From contig JBBRAY010000017.1 of the NCBI GenBank assembly GCA_038206355.1, positions 4,500-68,499 of the forward strand: DNA of 64,000 bases. Reading direction: 5' to 3'. The position numbers were made by a program, and so were the translations under genes. Shown piece after piece: positions 24,403-32,913 of the stretch. This stretch comes from JAPLDB01 sp038206355 (lineage in GTDB: Bacteria > Bacteroidota > Bacteroidia > AKYH767-A > 2013-40CM-41-45). Each line of letters opens with the position of its first letter. The stretch's first letter is position 1. The notes beneath the pieces were generated by a model. It was given only the letters and a program-made list of their open reading frames with translations, was not told the DNA's origin and did not search any database.

Positions 24403-25314
24403 CTATAGTACTACTTTTTGACTGACCACAAAAATATCCTGCGGCACAGATTTTATTAACCCGGCATCTTTTGACTTTTGAAATAAAACCCGGATTGCAT
24501 TTTTACCATCCTCTCCCAAATCAATTGAAAATTCATTCACATACGTTTTAATATGCTTCATCCTTACTTCCTCTTCCATTTCCTGCGCATGTTGCTTTAC
24601 ATAATCTCTTCCTGAATCCTGATTTGCAAATGCAAACTCCACACTTCTTCTCATCACTCTGTCTATCTTTATTTTAAATTCTTCAGGTAAATTTCTTTTT
24701 ACAGCAATACCTCCTAGGGGAATTGGCTGACTTGTTTCCTGCTCCCATAATTCTCCGAGGTCACAGATTTTTACCAAACCCTTTTGCTGATAGGTGAACC
24801 GGTTCTCATGAATGATTACACCTGCATCGGCATGACCTGATAAAACGGCATCTTCAATTTCTGAAAAAATATATTCTGTTATATTTTTTGCTTCCGGAAA
24901 ATAAAGTGAGAAAAGAAAATTTGCTGTGGTCCGCATTCCGGGAATGGCAATTTTCATGTTGGCAATATGCGACCTGTATTCAGCTAACCTCTCCTCCGCA
25001 GACTCCATGCTTTTATTATCCTTACAAACAAGCAATGGCCCAACTCCCTTGCCGAGTGCGCTACCTCCATTCAGTAACTGCCATGAATCCGCCAGTTGAG
25101 TGAATGCAGCAAAACTAATTTTCGTAATGTCAGGAATTCCCTTTTCTGCATTGCGGTTAAGTGCCTCCACATCTTCCATCATCACTTCAAAATCCAAACC
25201 TTCTGTATCAATTTTATGATGAACCATGGCATCAAACATAAACGTATCATTCGGGCAGGGAGAAAAGCCGAGTTTTAGTTTGTGTTCCGGATGATATGTT
25301 TCTGAAAAAGACAT
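24403..25314 (-). CDS. mqnD: 1,4-dihydroxy-6-naphthoate synthase (futalosine pathway)
   Basis: 303 residues, cytoplasmic, periplasmic-binding-protein-like fold. MqnD converts cyclic dehypoxanthinyl futalosine to 1,4-dihydroxy-6-naphthoate, a menaquinone precursor. The family start LKLGFSPCPNDTFMFDAMVH is clear, as are DITKISFAAF, GGSALGKGVGPLLV and GIRTT-like GMRTTANFLF. MqnB is encoded 8 bp upstream on the same strand, so the two are probably co-transcribed. This shows that the organism uses the futalosine route rather than the classical Men pathway. Confidence 0.93.
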   Translation of the reverse strand: MSFSETYHPEHKLKLGFSPCPNDTFMFDAMVHHKIDTEGLDFEVMMEDVEALNRNAEKGIPDITKISFAAFTQLADSWQLLNGGSALGKGVGPLLVCKDNKSMESAEERLAEYRSHIANMKIAIPGMRTTANFLFSLYFPEAKNITEYIFSEIEDAVLSGHADAGVIIHENRFTYQQKGLVKICDLGELWEQETSQPIPLGGIAVKRNLPEEFKIKIDRVMRRSVEFAFANQDSGRDYVKQHAQEMEEEVRMKHIKTYVNEFSIDLGEDGKNAIRVLFQKSKDAGLIKSVPQDIFVVSQKVVL

Positions 25315-25322
25315 AGACTAAT

Positions 25323-25979
25323 TTACACGATCATTTTATCAAGTAAGGTACGCATTGCACCGGAAAGATTTTCAAGCGCCGGTTCAATCTTCCATGCACT
25401 TCGGTCCCTCAATTCTACACGGTTGCTGATGGCACGCAGCTGAAGAAAAGGTATATGCTCCATGGCGCAAACATAAAAAAACGCTGCGCCTTCCATCGTT
25501 TCAATATCAGGATGAAACTTAATAAAAGTACGGTTAATGCTATCATAATTCCCGTGTACCTTATTCACTGTTATCCCTTTCACTTTTTTTAATGCGCCGA
25601 TGGATTTATAATTCCCTGCATGTTCATTTTTAATTTTTCCATTCCAGAATGGGAACCCATCTCTGCCTTGCAACTTGAGGTCAAATACTGAAAGAAATTT
25701 TTCACCATCTTCAGCACCGAGATCAGCAAATGTATCACTCACCACATTTACCACTTCTCCGATCGAAATTTCATTGCGGAAACTACCAGCGAGACCAACG
25801 TTGACTACCAGGTCATATTTTTTTGCTGAAAGTTTTTTGGTAAGCGAATAAACCGTTGGCGTCATTCCCACGCCCGTAACAAGAAAATCAATGGTCATTT
25901 TCGACGAGACCGCTCCTGAATAATGATCCCTGGTTGCAGCAATTTCATGCGCTGTAGCCGCAACAATGAGTATTCGCAT
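25323..25979 (-). CDS. mqnB: Futalosine hydrolase
   Basis: 218 residues of the nucleoside phosphorylase/MTAN fold. MqnB removes hypoxanthine from futalosine. Visible hallmarks are the N-terminal strand MRILIVAATAHEI, GVGMTPTVYSL, NVGLAGSF, VSDTFADLGAEDGE and the catalytic-helix region ETMEGAAFFYVC. It is the first gene of the short mqnB-mqnD pair. Its start lies about 200 bp from the divergent queD-like gene. Confidence 0.92.
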   Translation of the reverse strand: MRILIVAATAHEIAATRDHYSGAVSSKMTIDFLVTGVGMTPTVYSLTKKLSAKKYDLVVNVGLAGSFRNEISIGEVVNVVSDTFADLGAEDGEKFLSVFDLKLQGRDGFPFWNGKIKNEHAGNYKSIGALKKVKGITVNKVHGNYDSINRTFIKFHPDIETMEGAAFFYVCAMEHIPFLQLRAISNRVELRDRSAWKIEPALENLSGAMRTLLDKMIV

Positions 25980-26175
25980 GGAGCAAATATACGGGATTGG
26001 TTGATGTTAATAAAGTTATCTCAGATCCGTTCTGATCCATGTGCGATAGATTCGGAGACTTCTCGCCGTAAAATCCGTTGCCACCATTCTAGTCTCAGTT
26101 CCTTTGCTAATACTGACGATACTGGCTTTTGCGAAATAACCATCAGTCAGGCAAACCTTTCCACAAGTCATTTGT

Positions 26176-26183
26176 TACATTTG
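26176..26183 (+). promoter_or_regulatory. Candidate Bacteroidota -7 element
   Basis: TACATTTG matches the TAnnTTTG -7 consensus of Bacteroidota and lies 16 bp before the ATG of the queD-like gene. A clear -33 TTTG partner was not found, so the call rests on the -7 word and its position. Confidence 0.4.
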
Positions 26184-26199
26184 CGCCTTTAAAAATAGT

Positions 26200-26613
26200 A
26201 TGGTATTCATAACAAGAAAAGAGACCTTCAGCGCAGCTCATAAATTAAGTCGCACCGACTGGGACGAGGAAAAAAATAAATCTGTATTTGGAAAATGTGC
26301 CAACCCAAACTGGCATGGGCATAATTACAACCTGTCCGTTACGGTGAAAGGGGAAGTGAATCCGGATACTGGTTTTGTGGCAAACCTTTCCTTGGTTGGG
26401 CAAATCCTTAAAACCAAAATCATTGATAAGGTTGATCACAGAAACCTGAACCTTGACGTTGATTTTATGCAAGGCAAATTACCAAGTACTGAGGTGCTTG
26501 CGATTGAAATCTGGAACCAGATTGAAAATGAGGTCAATGCACTTGGATGTAAATTGCACTGTGTAAAAATCCAGGAGACAGAAAAAAACTACGTGGAATA
26601 CTTCGGAAAATAA
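26200..26613 (+). CDS. queD: 6-pyruvoyl-tetrahydropterin synthase family protein (QueD-like)
   Basis: 137 residues. Zinc-binding His residues appear in FSAAHKL and WHGHNY, and a catalytic Cys in FGKCANPNWHGHNY. The DHRNLN and PSTEVLAIEIW motifs and a late Glu (KIQETEKN) complete the family pattern. QueD makes 6-carboxy-tetrahydropterin from dihydroneopterin triphosphate for queuosine; PTPS relatives make the pterin for other cofactors. FolE, which supplies the substrate, is encoded next, supporting a pterin role; which product is formed cannot be decided here. Confidence 0.88.
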   Translation: MVFITRKETFSAAHKLSRTDWDEEKNKSVFGKCANPNWHGHNYNLSVTVKGEVNPDTGFVANLSLVGQILKTKIIDKVDHRNLNLDVDFMQGKLPSTEVLAIEIWNQIENEVNALGCKLHCVKIQETEKNYVEYFGK

Positions 26614-26744
26614 ATCGATTAATTCCCGGAAGAAGGAGTAATGCAAAAAAAAAGATTACGATTTGAAAAAATTAGTTTTTCGTAATTCGCTTATTCGTTT
26701 CAGATTAGTTATTCGAAGGGGTTATTAAACATAAAAACAATTGT

Positions 26745-27380
26745 ATGTCACCTAAAAAAGATATGGCAGATGAAAACGAAATGAACGGCTATTTAAAGAT
26801 AGATAGCTACGATACTGAACTGGTTGAAAAGAATTCAAAACTATATTCTTCAATCATCACCAACCTTGGCGAGGATGTTCACCGCGAAGGACTCTTGAAA
26901 ACGCCTGAGCGCGTATCGAAGGCCATGCAATACCTCACCCATGGGTACGGCCTGAACCCGGCTGAAATATTGAAGTCTGCGATGTTCAAAGAAGATTATC
27001 GTCAGATGGTAATCGTAAAAGACATTGAGATTTATTCTTTATGCGAGCACCACATGCTTCCGTTTTTCGGGAAAGCGCACGTTGCTTATATTCCCAATGG
27101 TTGCATCGTAGGGTTAAGTAAAATTCCGCGGATTGTGGATGCTTTTGCAAGGCGATTACAGGTGCAGGAACGGCTAACAACGGAAATCAGGGATTGCATT
27201 CAGGATACTTTGAAACCTCTTGGCGTTGCTGTCGTAATTGAAGCCAAACATTTATGTATGCTAATGCGCGGAATTCAGAAACAAAATTCTGTTGCTACGA
27301 CGTCTGCCTTTACCGGTGAATTTGAAAATGAAAAAACGCGTGGAGAATTCATTCGACTCATATCTGCCAATCTTTCTTAA
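26745..27380 (+). CDS. folE: GTP cyclohydrolase I
   Basis: 211 residues. Converts GTP to 7,8-dihydroneopterin triphosphate, the first step of folate and pterin synthesis. The zinc ligands are visible in SLCEHHMLPFFGKAHVAYIP and HLCMLMRGIQKQNS, with GLSKIPRIVDAFARRLQVQERLT and TSAFTGEF as further hallmarks. The first 25 residues are a variable leader. It lies 131 bp after the queD-like gene and may share its pathway; the gap has an ATTACG...CGTAAT inverted repeat (26655-26686) that could be regulatory. Confidence 0.95.
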   Translation: MSPKKDMADENEMNGYLKIDSYDTELVEKNSKLYSSIITNLGEDVHREGLLKTPERVSKAMQYLTHGYGLNPAEILKSAMFKEDYRQMVIVKDIEIYSLCEHHMLPFFGKAHVAYIPNGCIVGLSKIPRIVDAFARRLQVQERLTTEIRDCIQDTLKPLGVAVVIEAKHLCMLMRGIQKQNSVATTSAFTGEFENEKTRGEFIRLISANLS

Positions 27381-27384
27381 TCTA

Positions 27385-27392
27385 TACCTTTG
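27385..27392 (+). promoter_or_regulatory. Candidate Bacteroidota -7 element
   Basis: TACCTTTG matches TAnnTTTG and lies 40 bp before the ATG of the Bax-inhibitor-1 family gene, just after the folE stop. No obvious -33 element. Confidence 0.35.
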
Positions 27393-27432
27393 GCAAATAA
27401 TTTGACAACAATCAAAATTCAAACAAATAAAA

Positions 27433-28170
27433 ATGGACAATAATCAAAATTGGAATTTCAATGTTCAGAATCAACCGGGGCTTGCCACACAACCGGTAAC
27501 AAGAACATTCTTCGCAAGCGTATTTATGTGGATGGGTGTGGCTCTCGGCATCAGCGCCATTACCGCTTACGTATTCGGAACTGACATGAGTTATATGCAG
27601 TACCTTATCAATACTGAAAAGGGCGGTATGTCAGGACTGGGTTATTTTGTCATGTTTGCCCCACTCGGACTTGTCCTTCTGATGAGTTTCGGAATCAACA
27701 AACTTTCATCAACTGCTTTGATTGGCGTCTTTCTTCTTTATTCAGTGCTGATGGGCATGAGTCTCAGCTTTATTTTCATGGCCTATACGCTGGGATCTAT
27801 TTATGGAGTATTCTTCGCCAGTGCTGCCATGTTTGGTGTGATGGCGGTTCTCGGTTATACCACCAAAACTGACCTTACCAAATTCGGAAGCATCATGATC
27901 ATGGCTTTGATCGGAATTATCATTGCGGGAGTGATCAATATGTTTATGCGAAGTGACGGACTGAGTTACATCATCAGTTTTATCTCTGTGATTGTTTTCA
28001 CAGGCCTTACAGCTTATGACGTTCAGAAGATTAAAAACATCGGCGAGCAAGTTGAAAACGGAACAGAAGCTGCAGCCAAGATGGGTATCATGGGAGCACT
28101 TACGCTGTATCTTGATTTCATTAACCTGTTCCTGGCGTTGTTGAGATTGTTTGGAAGTAGAAGAAACTAG
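27433..28170 (+). CDS. Bax inhibitor-1 / YccA family membrane protein
   Basis: 245 residues with seven predicted membrane spans. Family hallmarks: FFASVFMWMGVALGISAITAY at the first span, MGMSLSFIF, GLTAYDVQKIKNIGEQ and the ending GALTLYLDFINLFLALLRLFG. Bacterial members are pH-sensitive calcium-leak channels or of unknown role. A strong terminator follows at 28206, so this gene ends its transcription unit. Confidence 0.93.
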   Translation: MDNNQNWNFNVQNQPGLATQPVTRTFFASVFMWMGVALGISAITAYVFGTDMSYMQYLINTEKGGMSGLGYFVMFAPLGLVLLMSFGINKLSSTALIGVFLLYSVLMGMSLSFIFMAYTLGSIYGVFFASAAMFGVMAVLGYTTKTDLTKFGSIMIMALIGIIIAGVINMFMRSDGLSYIISFISVIVFTGLTAYDVQKIKNIGEQVENGTEAAAKMGIMGALTLYLDFINLFLALLRLFGSRRN

Positions 28171-28205
28171 GGTACGAATAACCAATCATTACAAATTTAC
28201 AAATG

Positions 28206-28246
28206 AAAAATCCGGTCGTGCAAAATGCAGATCGGATTTTTTTTTG
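28206..28246 (+). terminator. Rho-independent terminator
   Basis: AAAAATCCGGTC and GATCGGATTTTT form a 12-bp stem (one G-T pair) around a 12-base loop, ending in nine T. It closes the transcription unit of the Bax-inhibitor-1 gene. Confidence 0.85.
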
Positions 28247-28280
28247 CAGTCGCGGATTTTATTTCGACTTTGCAACTCCT

Positions 28281-28328
28281 GAACTATTGAACTATTGAAC
28301 TATTGAACTATTGAACTTTTGAACTAAT
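28281..28328 (+). repeat. 8-bp tandem repeat upstream of fabD
   Basis: GAACTATT is repeated four times exactly, then twice with changes (GAACTTTT, GAACTAAT), ending 23 bp before the fabD ATG. Copy number could vary by slippage and shift the spacing of promoter or leader elements; whether the fabD promoter lies before or inside it is unknown. Confidence 0.85.
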
Positions 28329-28351
28329 CAACAAATCAACTACTCAACCAA

Positions 28352-29236
28352 ATGAAAGCATACATCTTCCCCGGACAAGGCTCACAATTTATCGGAATGG
28401 GAAAGGATCTTTACGATTCCTCCACTATTGCCAAAGCGCTTTTTGAAAAAGCAAATTCATTGCTGGGTTTTAATATTACAGATCTGATGTTCAGCGGAAC
28501 AGATGAGGACCTGAAACAAACAAAGGTCACACAACCGGCTATCTTTTTGCATTCGATTATTCAGGCAATAGTCATGGGTGATTCATTGAAACCGGATATG
28601 GTTGCCGGTCATTCGCTCGGCGAGTTCTCTGCACTTGTGGCAAATAAAACACTCACATTTGAAAATGCATTGTTGCTGGTGAAAGAACGTGCCGGTGCCA
28701 TGCAGGCAGCATGTGAAGCAAATCCTTCCACAATGGCAGCAGTTCTTAGTCTGGAAGATGCTATAGTCGAAAATATTTGCGCTGAAGTATCAGCCTCAGG
28801 AGAAATTGTTGTTGCAGCAAATTATAATTGTCCGGGCCAGTTGGTCATCAGTGGAACGATTAACGGAGTAAACATAGCCTGCGAAAAATTAAAAGCTGCC
28901 GGCGCCCGTCGGGCATTGGTACTACCTGTTGGCGGCGCATTTCATTCTCCATTGATGGAACCTGCACGCACACGACTTGCCAAAGCCATTGAAGGAACAA
29001 CATTCTCTGTTCCGGTTTGTCCGGTATATCAAAACGTTACCGCGAAACCGGTAATCAATCCAGATGAAATAAAACAAAATCTCATCGCACAACTCACAGC
29101 TCCCGTTCGCTGGACGCAAACCATTCAAAACATGATTGCCGACGGCGCAACACAGTTTATTGAAGTTGGTCCGGGGAAGGTGCTTCAAGGGCTTGTAAAG
29201 AAAGTGAATAAAGAGATGGAAGCGGTTTCTGCGTAG
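28352..29236 (+). CDS. fabD: Malonyl-CoA:ACP transacylase
   Basis: 294 residues. Transfers malonyl from CoA to acyl carrier protein to feed fatty-acid synthesis. The N-terminal IFPGQGSQFIGMG, the nucleophile Ser in VAGHSLGEFSAL, and the catalytic His in GGAFHSPLMEPA are intact, and QNVTAKPV and IEVGPGKVLQGL complete the pattern. It stands alone, preceded by an 8-bp repeat and followed by a G-rich repeat region. It may also supply malonyl-ACP to the polyene genes at 41.5-48.6 kb. Confidence 0.95.
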   Translation: MKAYIFPGQGSQFIGMGKDLYDSSTIAKALFEKANSLLGFNITDLMFSGTDEDLKQTKVTQPAIFLHSIIQAIVMGDSLKPDMVAGHSLGEFSALVANKTLTFENALLLVKERAGAMQAACEANPSTMAAVLSLEDAIVENICAEVSASGEIVVAANYNCPGQLVISGTINGVNIACEKLKAAGARRALVLPVGGAFHSPLMEPARTRLAKAIEGTTFSVPVCPVYQNVTAKPVINPDEIKQNLIAQLTAPVRWTQTIQNMIADGATQFIEVGPGKVLQGLVKKVNKEMEAVSA

Positions 29237-29330
29237 GGGAAGTAGGGAGGGGAAGTCGCAAGCGGAAGTCAGTAGGGGAAGTCCCAAGGGGAAGTCAAGA
29301 GGAGAAGTCGCTAGGCAACCTCTTGCGACT
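29237..29330 (+). repeat. Degenerate GGGGAAGTC repeats
   Basis: Seven or so copies of a word like GGGGAAGTC (GGGGAAGTCGC, GCGGAAGTCAG, GGGGAAGTCCC, GGGGAAGTCAA, GGAGAAGTCGC) follow the fabD stop. The end of the array can fold back: AGAAGTCGC...AGGCAACCTCTTGCGACTTCT gives GAAGTCGC pairing with GCGACTTC, a possible weak terminator. The complement of the 48-bp repeats beyond the next gene has related words (GGAGCGGAAGG). Confidence 0.7.
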
Positions 29331-29425
29331 TCTGTTAGTGAATTCCGATACTGATCCGGATGCCAATAAAATAAACTGTATAAATCAGTTGGCGAGCCCG
29401 AATCTACCATATAGTTTTGGGGTTG

Positions 29426-29830
29426 ATGGAAAAAATATTTACTAAAGAAATTAAGTATAGTCATCTGGGATACGAAGGCTTGAATGTTTACCGCTTATCA
29501 TTCATTTTAGCAATGGATATATTCGAAATTTCTAAAACATTCCCTAAAGAAGAAAAGTATTCCTTAACAGACCAGGTGCGAAGAAGCTCAAGGTCTATAT
29601 GCGCAAATCTGGCTGAAGGATATCGTAAGCGCATTTACCCAAAATCATTTTCCGCAAAAATGATTGACTGTGCCGGAGAATGTTCAGAAACTTTGGTTCA
29701 CTTGAAATTTGCCCATTGTTGTAATTATATTACCTCGGAAATTTTAACTTACTTTGAAACAAGATACGATGAGGTGGGGAAAATCCTCAACTACATGTAT
29801 CAACATCCTGAAAAATTTGCACCGAAATGA
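29426..29830 (+). CDS. Four-helix-bundle protein (23S rRNA intervening-sequence protein family)
   Basis: About 134 residues. The ATG at 29426 was preferred to the in-frame TTG codons just upstream. Family features: YEGLNVYRLSFILAMDIFEISKTFPKEEKYSLTDQVRRSSRSICANLAEGYRKR, then a long amphipathic helix and ETLVHLKFA. Members form four-helix bundles that pentamerise; they are coded in rRNA inserts or scattered in genomes with unknown role, and the Avd protein of diversity-generating retroelements is a relative. Here the gene stands alone between two repeat arrays, with no reverse transcriptase nearby. Confidence 0.85.
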   Translation: MEKIFTKEIKYSHLGYEGLNVYRLSFILAMDIFEISKTFPKEEKYSLTDQVRRSSRSICANLAEGYRKRIYPKSFSAKMIDCAGECSETLVHLKFAHCCNYITSEILTYFETRYDEVGKILNYMYQHPEKFAPK

Positions 29831-29861
29831 AATGGTAACATTAATTAAAACTAAAAATTCA

Positions 29862-30081
29862 CGGCTATTGGATTTGACTCCCTCCTTCCGCTCCCTACTA
29901 CCTACTAATCGGCTGCTGTTCTTCACTTCCTCCTTCCGCTCCCTACTCGCGACCACTCGGCTGCTGGATTTAACTCCCTCCTTCCGCTCCCTACTTGCGA
30001 CCACTCGGCTGCTGGATTTACCTCCCTCCTTCCGCTCCCTACTCGCGACCACTCGGCTGCTGGATTTAACTCCCTCCTTCC
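29862..30081 (+). repeat. 48-bp minisatellite, four copies plus a partial fifth
   Basis: The unit starts GATTTAACTCCCTCCTTCCG and ends ACCACTCGGCTGCTG. Copies begin at 29871, 29919, 29967 and 30015, with 19 bp of a fifth at 30063. The first two are more diverged; copies three and four differ at about two bases. There are no spacers, so it is not a CRISPR array. The period is a multiple of three, which leaves several frames open on both strands, but no start, leader or codon bias supports a protein. It ends 24 bp before the start of the GH3-family gene. Confidence 0.93.
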
Positions 30082-30105
30082 ATCTAAAATACTAATCAAC
30101 AACAA

Positions 30106-31635
30106 GTGCCAATCATAAACTCGATACTCTCCTGGTGGATGAAAAAACGAATGCACCAGGTGGAGCTTTTCATCAAGTACCCGCATGAGGTGCAGGAGGA
30201 CTGGCGTGTGCGGTTGATTCAGGCTGCTAAGATGACGGAATGGGGACGCAAATATGACTACTCAACTATACGGTCGCTGAAAAATTTTAAAGAACGTGTA
30301 CCGGTTAGCAATTATGATTCGGTTAAACCATTTATTAAACGGATCATGCATGGCGAACAGAATATTTTATGGCCCAGCGATATCAAATGGTTTGCAAAAT
30401 CTTCCGGAACTACATCCGATAAAAGTAAATTCATTCCTGTCAGCAATGAAGCGATGGAGGAATGTCATTTCAAAGGAGGAAAAGATTGCGTTTCATTTTA
30501 TTGTACAAACAACCCCGATACAAAAATATTTACAGGAAAGGCGCTGCTACTCGGCGGAAGTCACCAGATCAACACTTTCAGTAATGAATCTTTTTATGGT
30601 GACATCTCCGCTGTACTCATGCAGAACCTCCCCTTCTGGATACAGTTCCTTCGAACACCTGATTTATCCATTGCCCTCATGGATAAGTGGGAAGAAAAAA
30701 TTGAACGACTTGCCGATGCTACTATCAATGAAAACGTAACCAACATCAGTGGTGTTCCTACCTGGACGCTTGTGCTGGCGAAACATGTGATGGAGATGAC
30801 CGGTAAAAGCAACCTCCTCGAAATATGGCCAAACCTGGAATTGTTTATCCATGGTGCTGTGAGTTTCACTCCTTACCGCGACCAGTTTGCAAAACTGATT
30901 CCTTCGGAGAAAATGAGTTACCTGGAAACCTATAATGCCTCAGAAGGTTTTTTTGGTATTCAGGATCAGCCACGCAGCGATGAGATGTTGCTGATGCTCG
31001 ACTATGGTATTTACTATGAGTTCATGCCGATGGAAGAATACGGAAAAGATTTCCCTGATACCCTTTCACTCGAACAGGTGGAGCTCAATAAAAATTATGC
31101 TGTCGTCATTTCCACCAATGCCGGACTGTGGAGATACCTCATCGGCGATACCGTGAGGTTCACTTCTTTGAATCCATACCGGATAAAAATTACAGGACGT
31201 ACTAAATTATTCATCAATGCCTTTGGCGAAGAGGTGATGATTGAAAATACTGACAATGCTGTACATATTGCCTGTGAGAAAACAGAAGCACTGATCAGGG
31301 ATTATACTGTTGCTCCTGTTTATTTTTCTGAAAGTGAAAACGGTGCCCATGAATGGCTAATCGAATTTGAAAAAGCACCTGACAACCTTGACTACTTTAT
31401 TGAAACGCTTGATACTGCTCTCAAATCACTCAACAGCGATTACGAGGCAAAACGGTATAAAAATATGGCGCTCAGAAAACCAATACTAAAGGTACTTCCT
31501 GAAAATACATTCTATTCATGGATGAAGAGCAAAGGAAAACTGGGCGGACAGCACAAAGTACCAAGATTGAGTAATGATCGTAAATTTGTGGAGGAGATTC
31601 TTCATATGCTGGATCAACAGAATACTAAGGTATAG
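30106..31635 (+). CDS. GH3-family acyl-acid amido synthetase
   Basis: 509 residues starting at GTG; MPIINSILSWWMKKRMHQVELF is the usual beginning of Bacteroidota members. The adenylate-forming motifs are visible: SSGTTSDKSKFIPVS (phosphate loop), YNASEGFFG, and WRYLIGDTVRF with the C-terminal GRTKLFINAFGEEV. Plant GH3 enzymes join amino acids to auxin or jasmonate through an acyl-adenylate; the bacterial substrate is unknown. It sits directly after the 48-bp minisatellite. Confidence 0.9.
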   Translation: MPIINSILSWWMKKRMHQVELFIKYPHEVQEDWRVRLIQAAKMTEWGRKYDYSTIRSLKNFKERVPVSNYDSVKPFIKRIMHGEQNILWPSDIKWFAKSSGTTSDKSKFIPVSNEAMEECHFKGGKDCVSFYCTNNPDTKIFTGKALLLGGSHQINTFSNESFYGDISAVLMQNLPFWIQFLRTPDLSIALMDKWEEKIERLADATINENVTNISGVPTWTLVLAKHVMEMTGKSNLLEIWPNLELFIHGAVSFTPYRDQFAKLIPSEKMSYLETYNASEGFFGIQDQPRSDEMLLMLDYGIYYEFMPMEEYGKDFPDTLSLEQVELNKNYAVVISTNAGLWRYLIGDTVRFTSLNPYRIKITGRTKLFINAFGEEVMIENTDNAVHIACEKTEALIRDYTVAPVYFSESENGAHEWLIEFEKAPDNLDYFIETLDTALKSLNSDYEAKRYKNMALRKPILKVLPENTFYSWMKSKGKLGGQHKVPRLSNDRKFVEEILHMLDQQNTKV

Positions 31636-32032
31636 GAATGAGGATTGAGTATTGAAGTGGGAATGATAAGTCAGAAGTTAAAAGTTAAAAGTTACGAATT
31701 ACGAGTTTCAAATTGAGGACGAATAAATGACCAATGACGGCTGCTCCTTTCCCCACGTTCACCCCTTCCCCATAGCCATCGGGACCTGAAGGGGGCATTC
31801 GCACAGAATATGATATACAATTTTGATTTTGTACTCGATTATAATCCCGTGAACTAATGACTTAATGACGGCTGCTTCTTCTTAAGTCAAAACGCAAAAG
31901 TTAAAAGTTACAAGCTACGAATTACGAGTTTCAAATTTACAATGAGCAAATGACTAATGACTTAATGACGGCTGCTTCAATGACGGTTGTTTCAGCAATA
32001 CTCAAGACGTAAATTAAAATTTATATTAAAAA
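31636..32032 (+). other. Repeat-rich 397-bp intergenic region
   Basis: No gene. It contains two imperfect copies of a roughly 65-75 bp segment (31684-31745 and 31900-31976) sharing GTTAAAAGTTAC, GAATTACGAGTTTCAAATT and AATGACGGCTGCT, plus a third AATGACGGCTGCTTC at 31863-31877. An inverted repeat CCCCTTC/GAAGGGG (31762-31768 with 31788-31794) may end the GH3 transcript but lacks a T-run. Confidence 0.65.
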
Positions 32033-32824
32033 GTGAAATTGAAAAACCTAATTTCCATCATCACTTGCATCGTACTTGTTTCATTCACTCCGGATGAATT
32101 CAGGCTGATCAATTCTTTGCCGTTCACAAGCGCCCGCCTTACAACTGATCGCCTTGGGAACGCATACGTCATTGTTGAAAATCAGCTATTGGAATTTGAT
32201 TCATTGGGAAAACCGAAAGCCAATTTCGCAGAAACAAATTCCGGAATACTTACTTCAGTTGATGCCGGTAATCCGTTTAAGATAATGCTGTTCTACCGCG
32301 ACTTTGCCCGTTTGCAATTGCTCAACAATAAACTATCAAAGGAATCTACCATCGAATTACGTGATGCAGGAATCATGCAGCCGCTCGTGGCATGCCAGTC
32401 GTATCTTGATGGTTACTGGATTTTTGACCAGCAGGATTTCTCTCTTAAAAAAATAAACCTCAGCCTCCGGCTAGTTTACCAGAGTGGAAACATGAATCAG
32501 ACACTGGGCTATTCACTGGAACCGGAATCAGTAAAAGAATCCGGCGACAATATTTACATGAACAATCCCGCTACGGGAATGCTGGTTTTTGATAAGTTCG
32601 GCACTTACTATAAAACCATTCCGATTACCGGCATTGTCTCATATCAGATTATCGAAAATAATTTATTGTACGTCAAAGACAATAAACTCAACCAGTACAA
32701 TTTTACCACCTTCGACGACCACGAGGTAATACTCCCTCCTTTTGAATCACTGGTGGCGGCAAGATTTGAACAGCAGAAACTTTTTTTATTAACAACTGCC
32801 TCTCTTACTTTTTATTCTTATTAG
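32033..32824 (+). CDS. Uncharacterised secreted protein, probably a beta-propeller
   Basis: 263 residues starting at GTG. The first 20 residues (LKNLISIITCIVLVSF) look like a signal peptide or membrane anchor. The rest has repeated strands of the type NAYVIVENQLLEFDSLGKPKANF and NNLLYVKDNKLNQYNF, as in propeller proteins. There is no sorting domain and I do not recognise the family. The deoxynucleoside kinase follows after 89 bp. Confidence 0.75.
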   Translation: MKLKNLISIITCIVLVSFTPDEFRLINSLPFTSARLTTDRLGNAYVIVENQLLEFDSLGKPKANFAETNSGILTSVDAGNPFKIMLFYRDFARLQLLNNKLSKESTIELRDAGIMQPLVACQSYLDGYWIFDQQDFSLKKINLSLRLVYQSGNMNQTLGYSLEPESVKESGDNIYMNNPATGMLVFDKFGTYYKTIPITGIVSYQIIENNLLYVKDNKLNQYNFTTFDDHEVILPPFESLVAARFEQQKLFLLTTASLTFYSY

Positions 32825-32913
32825 ATTCGCTCGCTGAAACGTTTTTCGTTCACATAATCAGGAAAACAACAACAAAATACTTATTTCGAATTTAACATTA
32901 TTCAATTTAAACT

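Noticed and set aside
26655..26686. ATTACG...CGTAAT inverted repeat before folE as riboswitch or operator
   Set aside because: Short arms, no conserved core of a known pterin or folate riboswitch; mentioned only with folE.
29862..30081. CRISPR array
   Set aside because: Repeats are contiguous without spacers, and no cas genes are near.
29426..30081. Diversity-generating retroelement, because the IVP-family gene is related to Avd
   Set aside because: No reverse transcriptase and no template/variable repeat pair with adenine-specific changes in the window.
29744..30186. Proteins with 16-residue repeats encoded by the 48-bp minisatellite on either strand
   Set aside because: Several frames are open at once because the period is a multiple of three; no start signal or known domain, and the strands conflict with each other.
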